Positions 8,149 to 14,271 of a stretch of 17,026 nt of DNA are shown here, piece by piece. Each line of letters begins with the position of its first letter. The stretch's first letter is position 1. This DNA is from an uncultured Bacilli bacterium. GTDB taxonomy: Bacteria > Bacillota_I > Bacilli_A > RF39 > UBA660. The stretch spans positions 1 through 17,026 of the forward strand of contig CANQMF010000016.1 of NCBI GenBank assembly GCA_947624915.1, written 5' to 3'. The notes below the pieces were generated by a model, which was given only the letters and a program-made list of their open reading frames with translations, ran no database searches and was not told the DNA's origin. Position numbers and translations under genes: made by a program.

Positions 8149-9036
8149 ATGAAAAAATATCTTTGTGAGTTTTTAGGAACTTGCGTTTTGGTTTTATTTG
8201 GATGTGGAGTAGCTGTATTAACAAATGCCGATTTAGTTGCCACAGCTTTAGCGTTTGGTCTTTCTATTGTCGCTATTGCATATGTTATTGGAAATGTATC
8301 TGGTTGTCATGTTAATCCAGCTGTAACTTTTGCTATGTGGATAGACAAAAGAATTAGCGGAAAGGATTTTTGGTTATATATTATTGCTCAAGTGTTAGGT
8401 GCTCTTGCCGGTAGTGCATTACTTATTTTAATCTTAAATGCTACAGGGTATGGTCATTATCAAACAATTGGTTTAGGAGCTAATGGCTTTGATACACAAG
8501 TTGAAAGTAATATTACGCTACTTGGTGCTTTAATAACTGAAGTAATATTGACATTTGTTTTTGTATTGGCAGTACTTGGTGTTACTAAAGAAAAGAAAAA
8601 TAGTGCTGTTGCCCCAATTGTTATTGGTTTAACTTTGACTTTAGTTCATATTTTGGGAATTAAACTAACAGGAACATCTGTTAATCCAGCTCGTTCATTG
8701 GCACCTGCTATTTTCTTAGGTGGTGAAGCCCTATCACAGGTTTGGGTATTTATTGTTGGACCATTAGTAGGAGCTGCATTTGCAGCCTTAGTAAGTTTCT
8801 TTATTGATTTGAGTCCGGCTACACCAAAAGCAGCCGAAGTATTCGATATCGAGAAAGTTGAAGCTGAAGAAAATGAATTTAAGAAAAGTGAACGTAAAGA
8901 AAGTAAAAATGTTGAAATAGCTGATTTTAATAGTAAAAAAGTAATTGAAGAAAAAAGTGAAACAAAGAAAACTTCCACAAAAGGTAAAACCAATAGTAAA
9001 CCACGCACAAGCAAAAATCAAAAAACTAAGAATTAA
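8149..9036 (+). CDS. Aquaporin (MIP family) with long charged C-terminal tail
   Basis: A membrane channel for water or small neutral solutes such as glycerol. Six membrane segments and the two half-helix motifs are visible: GCHVNPAVTFAM near residue 55 and GTSVNPARSLAPA near residue 178. The start MKKYLCEFLGTCVLVLFGCG is typical. NPARS together with a channel core of about 220 residues suits the AqpZ-like group better than longer glycerol facilitators, but the pore specificity is not certain. After SFFIDLSPATPKAAEVF there is an unusual tail of about 70 residues, first Glu/Lys-rich and then strongly basic (KTSTKGKTNSKPRTSKNQ), likely disordered and cytoplasmic. ATG 8149 is chosen because AAAGGAG and GGGAG lie just upstream. 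It is a single-gene unit with its own promoter and terminator. Confidence 0.93.
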   Translation: MKKYLCEFLGTCVLVLFGCGVAVLTNADLVATALAFGLSIVAIAYVIGNVSGCHVNPAVTFAMWIDKRISGKDFWLYIIAQVLGALAGSALLILILNATGYGHYQTIGLGANGFDTQVESNITLLGALITEVILTFVFVLAVLGVTKEKKNSAVAPIVIGLTLTLVHILGIKLTGTSVNPARSLAPAIFLGGEALSQVWVFIVGPLVGAAFAALVSFFIDLSPATPKAAEVFDIEKVEAEENEFKKSERKESKNVEIADFNSKKVIEEKSETKKTSTKGKTNSKPRTSKNQKTKN

Positions 9037-9054
9037 TTTTATTTCTAACTACTA

Positions 9055-9083
9055 CAAATAAGCCAATGGCTTATTTGTTTTTT
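9055..9083 (+). terminator. Strong terminator after the aquaporin gene
   Basis: Perfect 10-bp stem CAAATAAGCC/GGCTTATTTG (9055-9064 with 9068-9077), loop AAT, then six T. Confidence 0.95.
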
Positions 9084-9110
9084 GCACACAATTTATCCTA
9101 TCTAATACTA

Positions 9111-9116
9111 TATAAT
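9111..9116 (+). promoter_or_regulatory. Probable -10 box of the ZIP transporter gene
   Basis: A consensus TATAAT 13 bases before the ATG. No convincing -35 lies 16-18 bases upstream (TTGCAC at 9082 is 23 bases away). The transcript would have a very short leader holding GGGTGATT as the ribosome site. Confidence 0.45.
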
Positions 9117-9128
9117 AGTGGGTGATTT

Positions 9129-9863
9129 ATGAATAGTTTTAGCTTTGTTTTTATCTGCTCAATGATTATTTTTGCAGCAACTATTCTTGGTTCTCTTCTT
9201 GTTTTTTTCCTTGGCGCTATTAATGAAAAAACAGAGAAAATATGTATTGGTTTAGCAAGTGGAATTATGTTTGCAGCATCTATTTGGTCTCTTTTGTTAC
9301 CTTCATTAGAAAGTTCAAATATTATTTGTGTTTTAATTGGTTTTATCTTAGGCATTTTTGTTATTATTAAGTTAGATAAGTTGGTTAACCACTATCATGC
9401 TTCCAATAACAAAAAAAATACAATGTTGTTCATTGCAGTTACATTACATAATATTCCTGAAGGAATGACCGTTGGTTTAATGAGTGCTTATGCTTATCAG
9501 AGTAATAGTATAGTATCAATTTCAGCTGCTTTAGCTTTAACTATAGGTATTGCTATTCAAAATATTCCTGAAGGGGCAGCTATTTCTTTAAATTATCGTC
9601 AGTCTGGCGATAGTAAGTTAAAATCAGCTTTTTTGGGAGCTATATCAGGCGTTGTTGAACCAATAAGTGCTTTTTTAATGTTATTATTGGTTAATTATTT
9701 ATCCTTATTGCTACCATTTGTTTTAGCTGCTGCATCAGGTATAATGATTTATGTTGTTGTTAATGAATTATTACCAAGTATTAGTTATACTAAATCAAAC
9801 CTAGGAAGTATTTATTTTATTATTGGTTTTTTATTAATGATGTGTTTAGACGTGTTATTGTAG
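9129..9863 (+). CDS. ZIP-family divalent metal transporter
   Basis: A 244-residue integral membrane protein of about 8 hydrophobic segments that would import zinc or related divalent metals. The two family motifs are present: LHNIPEGMTVGL in the fourth segment and QNIPEGAAISL in the fifth, giving the His and Glu ligands of the transport site (in the second motif His is replaced by Gln, as in several bacterial members). Between segments 3 and 4 the loop is short, with HYHASNNKK as a possible metal-binding His pair. The length is normal for the bacterial GufA/ZupT type. The ATG is preceded by GGTGAT at 2 bases. The gene stands alone between the aquaporin terminator and the two-component region. 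Metal specificity is not readable, and no metal-regulator site was recognised. Confidence 0.9.
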   Translation: MNSFSFVFICSMIIFAATILGSLLVFFLGAINEKTEKICIGLASGIMFAASIWSLLLPSLESSNIICVLIGFILGIFVIIKLDKLVNHYHASNNKKNTMLFIAVTLHNIPEGMTVGLMSAYAYQSNSIVSISAALALTIGIAIQNIPEGAAISLNYRQSGDSKLKSAFLGAISGVVEPISAFLMLLLVNYLSLLLPFVLAAASGIMIYVVVNELLPSISYTKSNLGSIYFIIGFLLMMCLDVLL

Positions 9864-9870
9864 ACAAAAT

Positions 9871-9904
9871 AAAAAGACTAAATGTTAACTTATTTAATCC
9901 TTTT
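9871..9904 (+). terminator. Imperfect terminator candidate after the ZIP gene
   Basis: AAAAAGACTAAAT (9871-9883) pairs with ATTTAATCCTTTT (9892-9904) with two mismatches, loop of 8, and the T-run forms part of the stem. Weak but correctly placed. Confidence 0.4.
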
Positions 9905-9981
9905 ATTAACGTGGCTAACCACTTATGAGTACATTTTATCACATTTCTAGTATTTTGTAAATAGAAATTTATAGAAAAAAT

Positions 9982-10013
9982 TTCATATAATCTTCACAAT
10001 TGATTGTTAAAAT
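9982..10013 (+). promoter_or_regulatory. Direct-repeat (PHO-box-like) promoter 1, ahead of an 18-codon ORF
   Basis: TTCATA (9982-9987), 5 bases, TTCACA (9993-9998), 9 bases, TAAAAT (10008-10013) as -10. A weaker third repeat, TTGTTA, sits at 10004-10009. The 11-bp periodicity, and the replacement of a -35 box by repeats about 10 bases above the -10, are typical of activation by OmpR/PhoB-type regulators. The same architecture recurs at 12619-12650. The regulator is proposed to be the response regulator encoded at 10568, by proximity. Confidence 0.6.
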
Positions 10014-10040
10014 GAAAATGGAAGAGAGGAATTTTATATT

Positions 10041-10097
10041 ATGGGATTAACTTTTTTTAAATCTCTATATTGTAGTAAACTGCACAAACCTTACTAA
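10041..10097 (+). CDS. Tiny ORF, 18 residues, in its own transcription unit
   Basis: Reads MGLTFFKSLYCSKLHKPY, then TAA. AGAGG lies 11 bases before the ATG; the promoter at 9982-10013 gives a leader of about 20 bases, and an intrinsic terminator follows at 10144-10168, so the whole transcript is about 150 nt. The peptide is basic with a hydrophobic start. It resembles the 13-residue ORF at 12674 in its beginning (M-x-x-hydrophobic-F-x-(S/T)-L), and the two share promoter layout. It may be a functional small peptide, a leader peptide, or just the translated part of a small RNA. Translation is not proven. Confidence 0.4.
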   Translation: MGLTFFKSLYCSKLHKPY

Positions 10098-10143
10098 AGA
10101 ATTACTTCCTTTTGTAATGAAATAATATTTGTTGCTTTCTTCT

Positions 10144-10168
10144 AGAAAGATACGAAAGTATCTTTTTT
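10144..10168 (+). terminator. Terminator of the 18-codon transcript
   Basis: AAAGATAC, GAAA tetraloop, GTATCTTT (10146-10153 with 10058+100 to 10165, i.e. 10158-10165), then TTT. A compact, good intrinsic terminator; it separates the tiny ORF from the response regulator gene 400 bases on. Confidence 0.85.
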
Positions 10169-10499
10169 CATTGATTAGAAGCTTTTTTATAAAAATAAAT
10201 AGTTTGAACTTCTATTTATAAAGTTTTAGAAAGGCCATTTTTATATTTTAATTTGTACATTATTATTATTTTCCTTATAAGTAGATATTATTGTATTTAA
10301 AAAGACAAATAAAAAAATTTAAAGATAAGATTTATATGATATTAAAATTAATTGGCTAAATATTTGAATACATACATTAAACATAATTGAAAGGTTACAT
10401 GAGAAAACTAGTTATTATGGTATTAATGATTGTAAATTCATTTTTGAGGATGGAAATTAAACGATGATGTTTGATCACATTCTATTTTAAGAAAGCATT
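10169..10499. other. About 330 bases with no recognisable gene
   Basis: Very AT-rich. It holds an 8-bp inverted repeat, ATAAATAG/CTATTTAT (10195-10202 with 10212-10219), followed by T only when read on the minus strand, and a 22-codon ORF at 10399-10467 (MRKLVIMVLMIVNSF..., AAAGG upstream) that looks like a signal-peptide start but breaks off at TGA. This may be the remains of a lost secreted-protein gene, or chance. No RNA gene was recognised. Confidence 0.4.
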
Positions 10500-10528
10500 T
10501 TGTTCTTTTTATAAATTTATAGTACAAT
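10500..10528 (+). promoter_or_regulatory. Promoter of the two-component operon
   Basis: TTGTTC (10500-10505), 17 bases, TACAAT (10523-10528), with a leader of about 33 bases before the response regulator ATG. No TTCAYM-type repeats are seen here, so there is no visible sign of autoregulation through that motif. Confidence 0.6.
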
Positions 10529-10567
10529 ATTACTTATAGGGAATGTTTTGTTGAAGTTGGTGATAGG

Positions 10568-11230
10568 ATGAAAGTTTTGATCGTTGATGATGAAGAATTG
10601 ATTAGAAATATTATTAAAGATTATTGTGTTAATGAAGGATATAAGACTTATGAAGCAAAGGACGGAGTAGAGGCTGTTGAAATTTTTAAAAAGTTTAATG
10701 ATATCGATATTATTGTATTAGATATCATGATGCCTAATAAAGATGGTTTGACTGCTTATAAAGAGATTAAAAGTATACGTAATGTTCCTACTATTATTCT
10801 TTCGGCTCGTAGTGAAGAATATGATAAGTTAACTGGCTTTAATATGGGGATTGATGATTATTTGACTAAACCATTTAGTCCACGTGAATTAGTTGCTCGA
10901 ATTAAAGCGATCTTAAAAAGGAATAATCGTTTGGTTGACGTATATATGTTTAAAGGATTAAAAATTGATATTAAGGCTCATGCTGTATATATTAATGGAA
11001 AAGAAGTGGAGCTTACACCTAAGGAATATGAATTATTAGTTTATTTTATTGAAAATAAAGAAATTGCTCTTTCAAGGGAACAGTTGCTAAACAAGATTTG
11101 GGGATACGATTTTTATGGTGATGATCGTACGGTAGACACTCATATAAAGACGTTAAGGAGTCATTTAGGTAAGTATCGTGATTTGATAAAAACGATTAGG
11201 GGAGTTGGGTATAAATTTGAAGAAAAGTAA
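10568..11230 (+). CDS. OmpR/PhoB-family response regulator
   Basis: A 220-residue DNA-binding transcription factor switched by phosphorylation. The receiver domain (1-115) has the acidic pair DDEE near residue 8, phosphoacceptor Asp52 in IIVLDIMMPNKDG, a Ser/Thr switch position at SAR (79-81) and conserved Lys101 in LTKPFSPREL. The C-terminal winged helix (about 125-218) shows VELTPKEYELLVYFIENK, SREQLLNKIWGYDF and the recognition-helix region DDRTVDTHIKTLRSHLG, ending IKTIRGVGYKFE. The ATG is preceded by GGTGAT-AGG. Its last codons overlap or abut the start of the kinase gene, indicating translational coupling. Proteins of this family bind tandem direct repeats about 11 bp apart, and such repeats occur on both sides of this operon. 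The subfamily (PhoP-, VanR- or other) cannot be fixed. Confidence 0.96.
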   Translation: MKVLIVDDEELIRNIIKDYCVNEGYKTYEAKDGVEAVEIFKKFNDIDIIVLDIMMPNKDGLTAYKEIKSIRNVPTIILSARSEEYDKLTGFNMGIDDYLTKPFSPRELVARIKAILKRNNRLVDVYMFKGLKIDIKAHAVYINGKEVELTPKEYELLVYFIENKEIALSREQLLNKIWGYDFYGDDRTVDTHIKTLRSHLGKYRDLIKTIRGVGYKFEEK

Positions 11231-12605
11231 AGAAAAAAATTCTTTGGCATTAAATATTTTAGTGTATTTTATCATTTTTTCCATTGTTTTACTTTTGTTT
11301 TTGTGGGTTACTCAAATATTATTTTTAAACGCATTTTATAAAAGATCAAGGACAAAATCTCTTAATTTAGCTCTCGATGTATTGGCAGAAAATTATACTA
11401 AGGAAAATTATAGGGAAATATATGACGAAATATCAGTCAATAACGATATATGTATTGAATTAGTTGAGAATAATATAATTGAGTATAGTTCACGCTCTGT
11501 AGATCGAAAGTGTATGACTCGTAATAATGATGGACTATTGGAATTTCAAATATCTTTTATTAATAGTTCTGAATATATTAAAAAGGCTGAGATTATAAAT
11601 CCCAACTATAATAATAAGACTTTAGTAGCTGGCAAAAAAATTGGTGATGATACTTATCTTTTTGTCAATACATCATTAGTTCCACTGGATGAGGGTATTA
11701 GTATTCTAAAAAGACAATTTATCTATATTGCTATTATAATTTTATTAATGGCAACTATCGTATCTTATTATATTTCTAAACGTTTATCTATTCCTATTAT
11801 TCGTATTAACGAAAAGGCTAAGAAAATTGGCCAAAAAGATTATACCGTGACCTTTAATGAAAATACCAATATTCTAGAACTAGCAGAGTTGGAGGAAACT
11901 TTAAATAAAGCGACACTTGAACTTTCTAAAACTGATGAATTAAGACGTGAGTTAATGGCTAATGTATCACATGACCTTAAAACACCACTGACGCTTATCC
12001 GTGCTTATGCAGAGGCGGCTAAAGATATTGACTCGGGAAGGAAAGCAAAACGTGAACAAGATTTGAATGTTATTATTGATGAAACTAAAAGATTAGTTTT
12101 ATTAGTCAATGATATATTGGAACTTTCACGACTAGAGTCCAAAATCGATAGTTTAAATATAGAAGAATTCAATTTGCGATCATTTATTGATGGGATCATT
12201 CATAAGTTCGATATTTTGAAAAATGACGGATATCATTTTGTCGTTAATGGGCCTAGTGAGATTATAGTTAAAAGTGATCAAAAAAAATTAGAACAAGTTA
12301 TCTATAATCTTGTCAATAACGCTATTAATTATACTGGTAATGATAAATTAGTTACAATTAATATTATTCCAAGCAGTAATGGAACAAGAGTCGAGGTTGT
12401 TGACACTGGTGTTGGGATTGATGATAAAGAATTAGATTATATCTGGGATAAATATTATAAGGTTGATAAACAACACAAAAGAAATAAATATGGAACAGGA
12501 CTAGGGCTTTCCATTGTGAAATCAATTTTATTATCATTAAATTATAAATACGGAGTTATAAGTAAAATAAACGTTGGAACAACATTTTATTTTGAGATAA
12601 AATAA
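11217..12605 (+). CDS. Membrane sensor histidine kinase, partner of the preceding regulator
   Basis: About 462 residues. A first membrane segment (about 11-37, NILVYFIIFSIVLLLFLWV), an extracytoplasmic sensor region of about 130 residues, a second membrane segment (about 167-187, FIYIAIIILLMATIVSYYI), then HAMP (SKRLSIPIIRINEKAKKIG). The HisKA domain has the phosphoacceptor in NVSHDLKTPLTLIRAYAE (His252), and the ATPase domain shows N-box LEQVIYNLVNNAINYT, G1 DTGVGID and G2 YGTGLGLSIVKS. No ATG fits. The in-frame TTG at 11217 has GGGGAG 12 bases upstream and lies inside the regulator gene (14-base overlap); TTG 11205 is possible but touches that ribosome site. The sensor region shows no domain I recognise, so the signal is unknown. 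It forms an operon with the regulator. Confidence 0.93.
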   Translation: MKKSKEKNSLALNILVYFIIFSIVLLLFLWVTQILFLNAFYKRSRTKSLNLALDVLAENYTKENYREIYDEISVNNDICIELVENNIIEYSSRSVDRKCMTRNNDGLLEFQISFINSSEYIKKAEIINPNYNNKTLVAGKKIGDDTYLFVNTSLVPLDEGISILKRQFIYIAIIILLMATIVSYYISKRLSIPIIRINEKAKKIGQKDYTVTFNENTNILELAELEETLNKATLELSKTDELRRELMANVSHDLKTPLTLIRAYAEAAKDIDSGRKAKREQDLNVIIDETKRLVLLVNDILELSRLESKIDSLNIEEFNLRSFIDGIIHKFDILKNDGYHFVVNGPSEIIVKSDQKKLEQVIYNLVNNAINYTGNDKLVTINIIPSSNGTRVEVVDTGVGIDDKELDYIWDKYYKVDKQHKRNKYGTGLGLSIVKSILLSLNYKYGVISKINVGTTFYFEIK

Positions 12606-12607
12606 AT

Positions 12608-12650
12608 TTCATATAAATTTCACCTTTTGTTCATAATTGTACGGTATCAT
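12608..12650 (+). promoter_or_regulatory. Direct-repeat (PHO-box-like) promoter 2, ahead of a 13-codon ORF
   Basis: Three hexamers on an 11-bp period: TTCATA (12608-12613), TTCACC (12619-12624), TTCATA (12630-12635); then 9 bases and TATCAT (12645-12650) as -10. The last two repeats and the -10 have exactly the spacing of promoter 1 (5 and 9 bases), and in both the 9-base spacer starts ATTG. It begins 2 bases after the histidine kinase stop codon. TAAAAT at 12650-12655 is an alternative -10, but a start from it would fall in the ribosome site. Confidence 0.62.
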
Positions 12651-12673
12651 AAAATTATGAAAGGAGATGATAG

Positions 12674-12715
12674 ATGATTAATTTATTTAACACACTCGCA
12701 ACTAATCGTAATTAA
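12674..12715 (+). CDS. Tiny ORF, 13 residues, followed at once by a terminator
   Basis: Reads MINLFNTLATNRN, then TAA. The ribosome site GAAAGGAGATGAT is close to the ideal complement of 16S rRNA, stronger than that of most large genes here, which argues that it is translated. The TAA overlaps the first bases of the terminator stem, so a ribosome at the stop would cover part of the hairpin. The whole transcript would be about 85 nt. It lies after the kinase gene and about 120 bases before the coat-like pair. It could be a regulated mini-peptide or a leader peptide whose translation controls read-through into the coat-like genes; no run of one codon as in amino acid attenuators is seen. Confidence 0.45.
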   Translation: MINLFNTLATNRN

Positions 12716-12739
12716 AGATGATCCTCGGATCGTCTTTTT
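12714..12739 (+). terminator. Terminator or attenuator behind the 13-codon ORF
   Basis: AAGATGATC/GATCGTCTT (12715-12723 with 12728-12736), one G-T pair, loop CTCG, then TTTTT to 12739. Its overlap with the stop codon of the tiny ORF is the notable point. Confidence 0.85.
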
Positions 12740-12833
12740 ATATGTATCTTTAAGGCAAGCAAGCATTAAATTTTTTTTATATGGTATAAAAGTGATATTT
12801 TATCCACATGATATTTGTGAAAGGAATGATTAT

Positions 12834-13058
12834 ATGAATGAAGTACCGACTATGGTATCAACAAAAGACTTGTCTTATATCGAAGATATGTTAAACTGGA
12901 ACTTTGTGACTATTAAAAAGATAAATAGTTATATAGCTAAAACCACTGATAATGATGTTAAAGAATTATTTATGTCGGTTGCAGACAAGTATAAAACACA
13001 TTATAACGCATTACTTAATAGTTTAAATATAGGAGGTAATAATGACCAAAATAGCTAA
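12834..13058 (+). CDS. Small CotF-partner-like protein (spore coat type)
   Basis: 74 residues, all helical and hydrophilic, beginning MNEVPTMVSTKDLSYIEDML. The layout (STKDLSYI.DMLNWNF...K...Y..., then a second helix ending in H..LL..L) matches short proteins commonly paired with CotF-type coat proteins in Bacillota, which belong to a ferritin-like helical fold. ATG 12834 is chosen because AAAGGA lies 11 bases before it; a GTG at 12792 in the same frame would add 14 residues without a ribosome site. The gene overlaps the next by 17 bases, and the Gly-Gly-Asn-Asn codons near its end supply the AGGAGG of the downstream gene, so the two are co-translated. TATAAA at 12785-12790 may be the -10; no sporulation sigma promoter was recognised. 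Confidence 0.7.
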   Translation: MNEVPTMVSTKDLSYIEDMLNWNFVTIKKINSYIAKTTDNDVKELFMSVADKYKTHYNALLNSLNIGGNNDQNS

Positions 13059-13347
13059 TCCTAAAGAGGAAGTTCCTACGACTAAAGAGATGAATGATTT
13101 AGATTATTTAACTGACGTCTTAGAAACAACGAAAAATCTCGTTAGCAATTATTCGATAGCGCTTAATGAGGCCAGTAACAATACATTATATGAAACATTT
13201 AAACAAATTTTTGATGATACAAGCATTATTCAAAGAGATATGTTTGATTTGATGTTTCAAAAGGGATGGTATTCTTTAGAAGAAGCCGAAGTTCAGAAAA
13301 AAATGGAAGCTTATAATAAATATAGTAGTCAAGCAGATCAATTGTAA
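13042..13347 (+). CDS. CotF-like spore coat protein
   Basis: 101 residues. The C-terminal half carries the coat-F pattern: a long helix, YETFKQIFDDTSIIQRDMFDLMFQ, then KGWYSLEEAEVQKKMEAYNKY (family: ...MF..M...GWY.LE.A...K). The first half, DLDYLTDVLETTKNLVSNYSIALNEA, forms the companion helices. In Bacillus, CotF is a coat component, but short homologues are widespread and some hosts may not sporulate, so a coat role is inferred. The ribosome site AGGAGG is ideal and lies inside the preceding gene. The pair forms a two-gene unit ending at the strong terminator at 13365-13403. Confidence 0.8.
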   Translation: MTKIANPKEEVPTTKEMNDLDYLTDVLETTKNLVSNYSIALNEASNNTLYETFKQIFDDTSIIQRDMFDLMFQKGWYSLEEAEVQKKMEAYNKYSSQADQL

Positions 13348-13364
13348 AACATGACTGTTTATTT

Positions 13365-13403
13365 ACAAACAAATAGGTAATCTTTTTACTTGTTTGTTTT
13401 TTT
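13365..13403 (+). terminator. Terminator after the coat-like pair
   Basis: ACAAACAA/TTGTTTGT (13365-13372 with 13390-13397), with an inner GTAA/TTAC pairing, then a T-run to 13403. Confidence 0.85.
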
Positions 13404-13479
13404 GTTGGCTAAAGTTTCGTTTCTATCTATTATTGATATAGTAAAGCATAATTTATTACTTTCATGGGTGATCAGTCAT

Positions 13480-13509
13480 TTGCTAAAGAAAAGAAAAATA
13501 TGATATAAT
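13480..13509 (+). promoter_or_regulatory. rnc promoter
   Basis: TTGCTA (13480-13485), 18 bases, TATAAT (13504-13509) with an extended -10 (TGA before it). The leader is about 15 bases. Confidence 0.75.
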
Positions 13510-13530
13510 TGTCGGGGAAGAAGGGTATGT

Positions 13531-14196
13531 ATGAATATATTAGATAAATTAAATATTCCATATAAAAATGTTGATTTATATACGCAGGCATTAACACATA
13601 CTTCTTATGCAAATGAAATGAATACACTTAGTTATGAGCGTTTAGAATTTTTAGGCGATGCTGTTTTAGAACTAATTATTAGTGAGTATTTATACAAAAA
13701 TACTAAAGAGCCTGAAGGAAAAATGACAAAGTTAAGAAGTAGCTATGTTTGTGAAAATGCTTTATATGAATACTCTTGTTTACTAGGACTAAATAGTGAG
13801 TTAAAATTAGGTAAGGGTGAACAGGAACATGATGGTAAACATAATAAAACGATTGTAGCTGATATTTTTGAATCATTTATTGGTGCTATTTTCTTAGATT
13901 GTGGATTCGAAATAGTAAAAAAGTTTATTTATGATCATATTATACCTTTGATTGAAAATCACAGTATTGATTTCATTGCTGATTATAAATCACTTCTGCA
14001 GGAGTTGGTTCAAACCGATCGTAAAAGTTTGGAATATGAAGTGGTAAATGAAACAGGACCAGCTCATGCTAAAACATTTGAAATTGTTGTTAAGATTGAT
14101 AATATTGTTTATGGAACTGGTGTTGCTCATAGTAAGAAGGAAGCCGAACAGTTAGCCGCTAAATCGGCTTTAAAAAAAGCACAAGTTAGTCATTAA
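13531..14196 (+). CDS. rnc: Ribonuclease III
   Basis: A double-strand-specific endoribonuclease that processes rRNA precursors and structured mRNAs. 221 residues is the usual length. The nuclease domain (1-145) has the signature YERLEFLGDAVLELIISEYLY with its catalytic Glu and Asp, and the second acidic cluster ADIFESFIGAIFLDCG. The dsRNA-binding domain (about 150-218) has DYKSLLQELVQ, GPAHAKTFEIVVKI and the C-terminal SKKEAEQLAAKSALKKA. The ATG follows GAAGAAGGG. In many Bacillota rnc lies between acpP and smc; here the next gene is a YebC-family gene with its own promoter, and smc is not adjacent. Confidence 0.97.
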   Translation: MNILDKLNIPYKNVDLYTQALTHTSYANEMNTLSYERLEFLGDAVLELIISEYLYKNTKEPEGKMTKLRSSYVCENALYEYSCLLGLNSELKLGKGEQEHDGKHNKTIVADIFESFIGAIFLDCGFEIVKKFIYDHIIPLIENHSIDFIADYKSLLQELVQTDRKSLEYEVVNETGPAHAKTFEIVVKIDNIVYGTGVAHSKKEAEQLAAKSALKKAQVSH

Positions 14197-14219
14197 TGAG
14201 TAAATATTTTATATAATAG

Positions 14220-14248
14220 TTGAGAAACCAATAGAGGTGTGTTAAAAT
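14220..14248 (+). promoter_or_regulatory. Promoter of the YebC/YeeN-family gene
   Basis: TTGAGA (14220-14225), 17 bases, TAAAAT (14243-14248); AGAGGG is the ribosome site downstream. Confidence 0.65.
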
Positions 14249-14271
14249 AAAAATGTAGAAAGAGGGATAGT

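Noticed and set aside
8646..9021. Minus-strand ORFs of 122 and 77 residues opposite the aquaporin end
   Set aside because: Antisense to the low-complexity Lys/Glu tail, which opens long frames by chance; composition is Phe/Leu/Ser-rich without motifs.
9098..9355. Minus-strand 85-residue ORF opposite the ZIP gene
   Set aside because: Antisense shadow of a membrane protein gene and overlaps its promoter region.
9905..9950. Structured element (GTGG-CTAA-CCAC) after the ZIP gene as a metal riboswitch or operator
   Set aside because: Only a 4-bp stem, no wider conserved structure recognised, and it lies after rather than before a transporter gene.
10399..10467. 22-codon ORF beginning MRKLVIMVLMIVNSF with AAAGG upstream
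   Set aside because: Looks like a signal peptide start but stops at once, has no clear promoter or terminator, and may be a relic or chance; mentioned only in the gap description.
12005..12199. Minus-strand 64-residue ORF opposite the histidine kinase
   Set aside because: Falls opposite the conserved HisKA domain; no independent support.
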